From contig QHOM01000035.1 in NCBI GenBank assembly GCA_003218785.1, forward strand, positions 1-23,381: a stretch of 23,381 nucleotides of DNA, in the 5' to 3' direction. Source of the stretch: Verrucomicrobiota bacterium (lineage in GTDB: Bacteria > Verrucomicrobiota > Verrucomicrobiia > Chthoniobacterales > UBA10450). A model generated the notes under the pieces. That model did no database searches. It worked only from the letters and a program-made list of their open reading frames with translations, and was not told the origin of the DNA. The translations under genes and the position numbers were made by a program. Below are positions 22,534-23,381 of this stretch, piece by piece. Within the stretch, counting starts at the first letter, position 1. The number at the start of each line of letters is the position of its first letter.

Positions 22534-23381
22534 TTAGGAAAATCGCGTCAAAAAACGCGCGTGATCGCCAAGTTGCAGCCAACCGGTGGACGCGTTAAAC
22601 AGCGCAACCTTCGCCCATGGTGAAGTGGAATGCGCGATTTGTTCAAACGCCGCGGTCGCCACCTCGAATCGCCTCGCGTGATACTGCACTTGCGCGAAGA
22701 GCAGATTGATTCGATCGAGCAGTGACGGTTCCGGATGTAGCAAGCGCGCCTCACTCAGAATCGCAATCGCCTCGTCGAACTGCCGATCCTCCACTTCGAG
22801 TTGCGCAAACTCGAAGAGAGCCGGCACGATCGTCGGTGATTTTACCTCAGTGCGGCGCAGATCGCTAAACAATTGCCGAGCTCGCTCTCGACGTCCGGCG
22901 CGAATTTCGAGCCGAGCAAGATACCATCGCGCGAATGTTCGTCGTGGCTGTTCCGGATTCCGCACCCATTTCTCCAGCGCATTCCGGGACGGTTTACGCT
23001 CAGCGCGGTAAAGCTCGTCTAATTTTGCGAAGAGAACAGGCAGATCCGGCTCCGCTGGATGACGATCGATAAACTGCTCGACAACATCATCCCCAACTTC
23101 CGGCGTCTTTAACTGCAAGTACGCATCAGCGATGCCGAAGAGTGCCGCGGTTAGCGTGGCACGAGGAGTGCCCTCCGGCTTTTTCAGAAGTAATTGAAAT
23201 GTACCGATTGCTCTCTCCGGCCGTTGCAAAATCAACTCCAGACGCCCACGTAACAGTCGGCGCTCTCTCTTTTCCGCAACCAATTTTGGCTGCATCTCTT
23301 CCAGAACACGCCGCGCGTTCGGGGCGTCGGCGTTATCAATGTACAATTCGGCTGATCGGAGCTGCGCTCGGGTACCCCATT
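22534..23381 (-). CDS. TPR-repeat protein, N-terminal part, runs off the window
   Basis: Continuous TPR-like helical repeats on the minus strand, open to the right edge (in-frame residues beyond the first TTG at 23346 read GTRAQLRSAELYIDNADAPN), so the true start and any signal peptide lie outside the window. Repeats include RPERAIGTFQLLLKKPEG, ALFGIADAYLQLKTPEVGDD, ARWYLARLEIRAGRRERARQ, FEFAQLEVEDRQFDEAIAIL and ARRFEVATAAFEQIAHSTS. The frame ends DHARFLTRFS with a TAA at 22534-22536. The next frame picks up as DFPKNPRVSEA, so one extra base near 22545 (around ACGCGAT on the minus strand) splits the gene. Function: likely scaffold or envelope-associated interaction protein, unassigned. Confidence 0.75.
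   Translation of the reverse strand, partial: WGTRAQLRSAELYIDNADAPNARRVLEEMQPKLVAEKRERRLLRGRLELILQRPERAIGTFQLLLKKPEGTPRATLTAALFGIADAYLQLKTPEVGDDVVEQFIDRHPAEPDLPVLFAKLDELYRAERKPSRNALEKWVRNPEQPRRTFARWYLARLEIRAGRRERARQLFSDLRRTEVKSPTIVPALFEFAQLEVEDRQFDEAIAILSEARLLHPEPSLLDRINLLFAQVQYHARRFEVATAAFEQIAHSTSPWAKVALFNASTGWLQLGDHARFLTRFS

Noticed and set aside
1..23381. CRISPR array, toxin-antitoxin, phage-defence or biosynthetic cluster
   Set aside because: No regularly spaced repeats, nucleases, phage genes or NRPS/PKS modules seen; gene content is mainly metabolic and housekeeping.

Overview
This is a dense bacterial chromosomal segment of moderately high GC with short spacers and genes on both strands. 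There is no plasmid, phage or CRISPR signature. Gene content (cobalamin-dependent ribonucleotide reductase, a CapA-like metallophosphatase, trehalose synthesis, RtcB RNA repair, a large acyl-CoA dehydrogenase) and spacers carrying MITE- or REP-like palindromes suggest a Gram-negative soil or aquatic heterotroph. My best guess is Verrucomicrobiota (Chthoniobacterales-like). That taxonomic call is inference; there is no rRNA or other decisive marker in the window.

Layout, left to right. (1) 1-3.7 kb: an MscS-type channel (+), a low-affinity iron permease-like membrane protein (-), an MBL-fold hydrolase broken by a one-base frameshift (+), and a CapA-family protein (+). (2) 3.7-6.3 kb: divergent trehalose genes, otsB (-) and otsA (+), separated by a spacer with two inverted-repeat elements. 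(3) 6.4-9.4 kb: rtcB, a CobW/COG0523 GTPase and archease, all +, forming an RNA-ligation cluster with a possible metal chaperone inside it. (4) 9.4-12.1 kb: a fossil of a GT4 glycosyltransferase C-terminus, a small unknown gene, and the NAD-salvage operon pncB-pncA (-), whose upstream spacer holds a 167-bp MITE-like element. (5) 12.2-14.4 kb: a ComA/Hsa32-like phosphosulfolactate synthase homologue (+), then a minus-strand run of tRNA-Ser(CGA), a COG1926 phosphoribosyltransferase and a dienelactone-hydrolase-like protein. (6) 14.4-18.2 kb: a spacer with an orphan terminator, then nrdJ. (7) 18.4-21.2 kb: a VLCAD/ACAD9-size acyl-CoA dehydrogenase followed without a gap by a ketol-acid reductoisomerase homologue. 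(8) 21.2-23.4 kb: a TPR-repeat protein (-), frameshifted and running off the right edge.

Functional groupings: OtsA makes trehalose-6-phosphate and OtsB removes the phosphate, and with the MscS channel this suggests osmotic stress handling. RtcB and archease are known partners. PncA and PncB convert nicotinamide to nicotinate mononucleotide. NrdJ supplies dNTPs independently of oxygen but needs adenosylcobalamin.

The most notable non-gene material is a set of non-autonomous palindromic elements in the spacers: 4551-4668, 4747-4828, 7884-8033 and 11967-12133. One pair of arms shows compensatory base changes. Two genes carry single frameshifts that are either real lesions or assembly errors.
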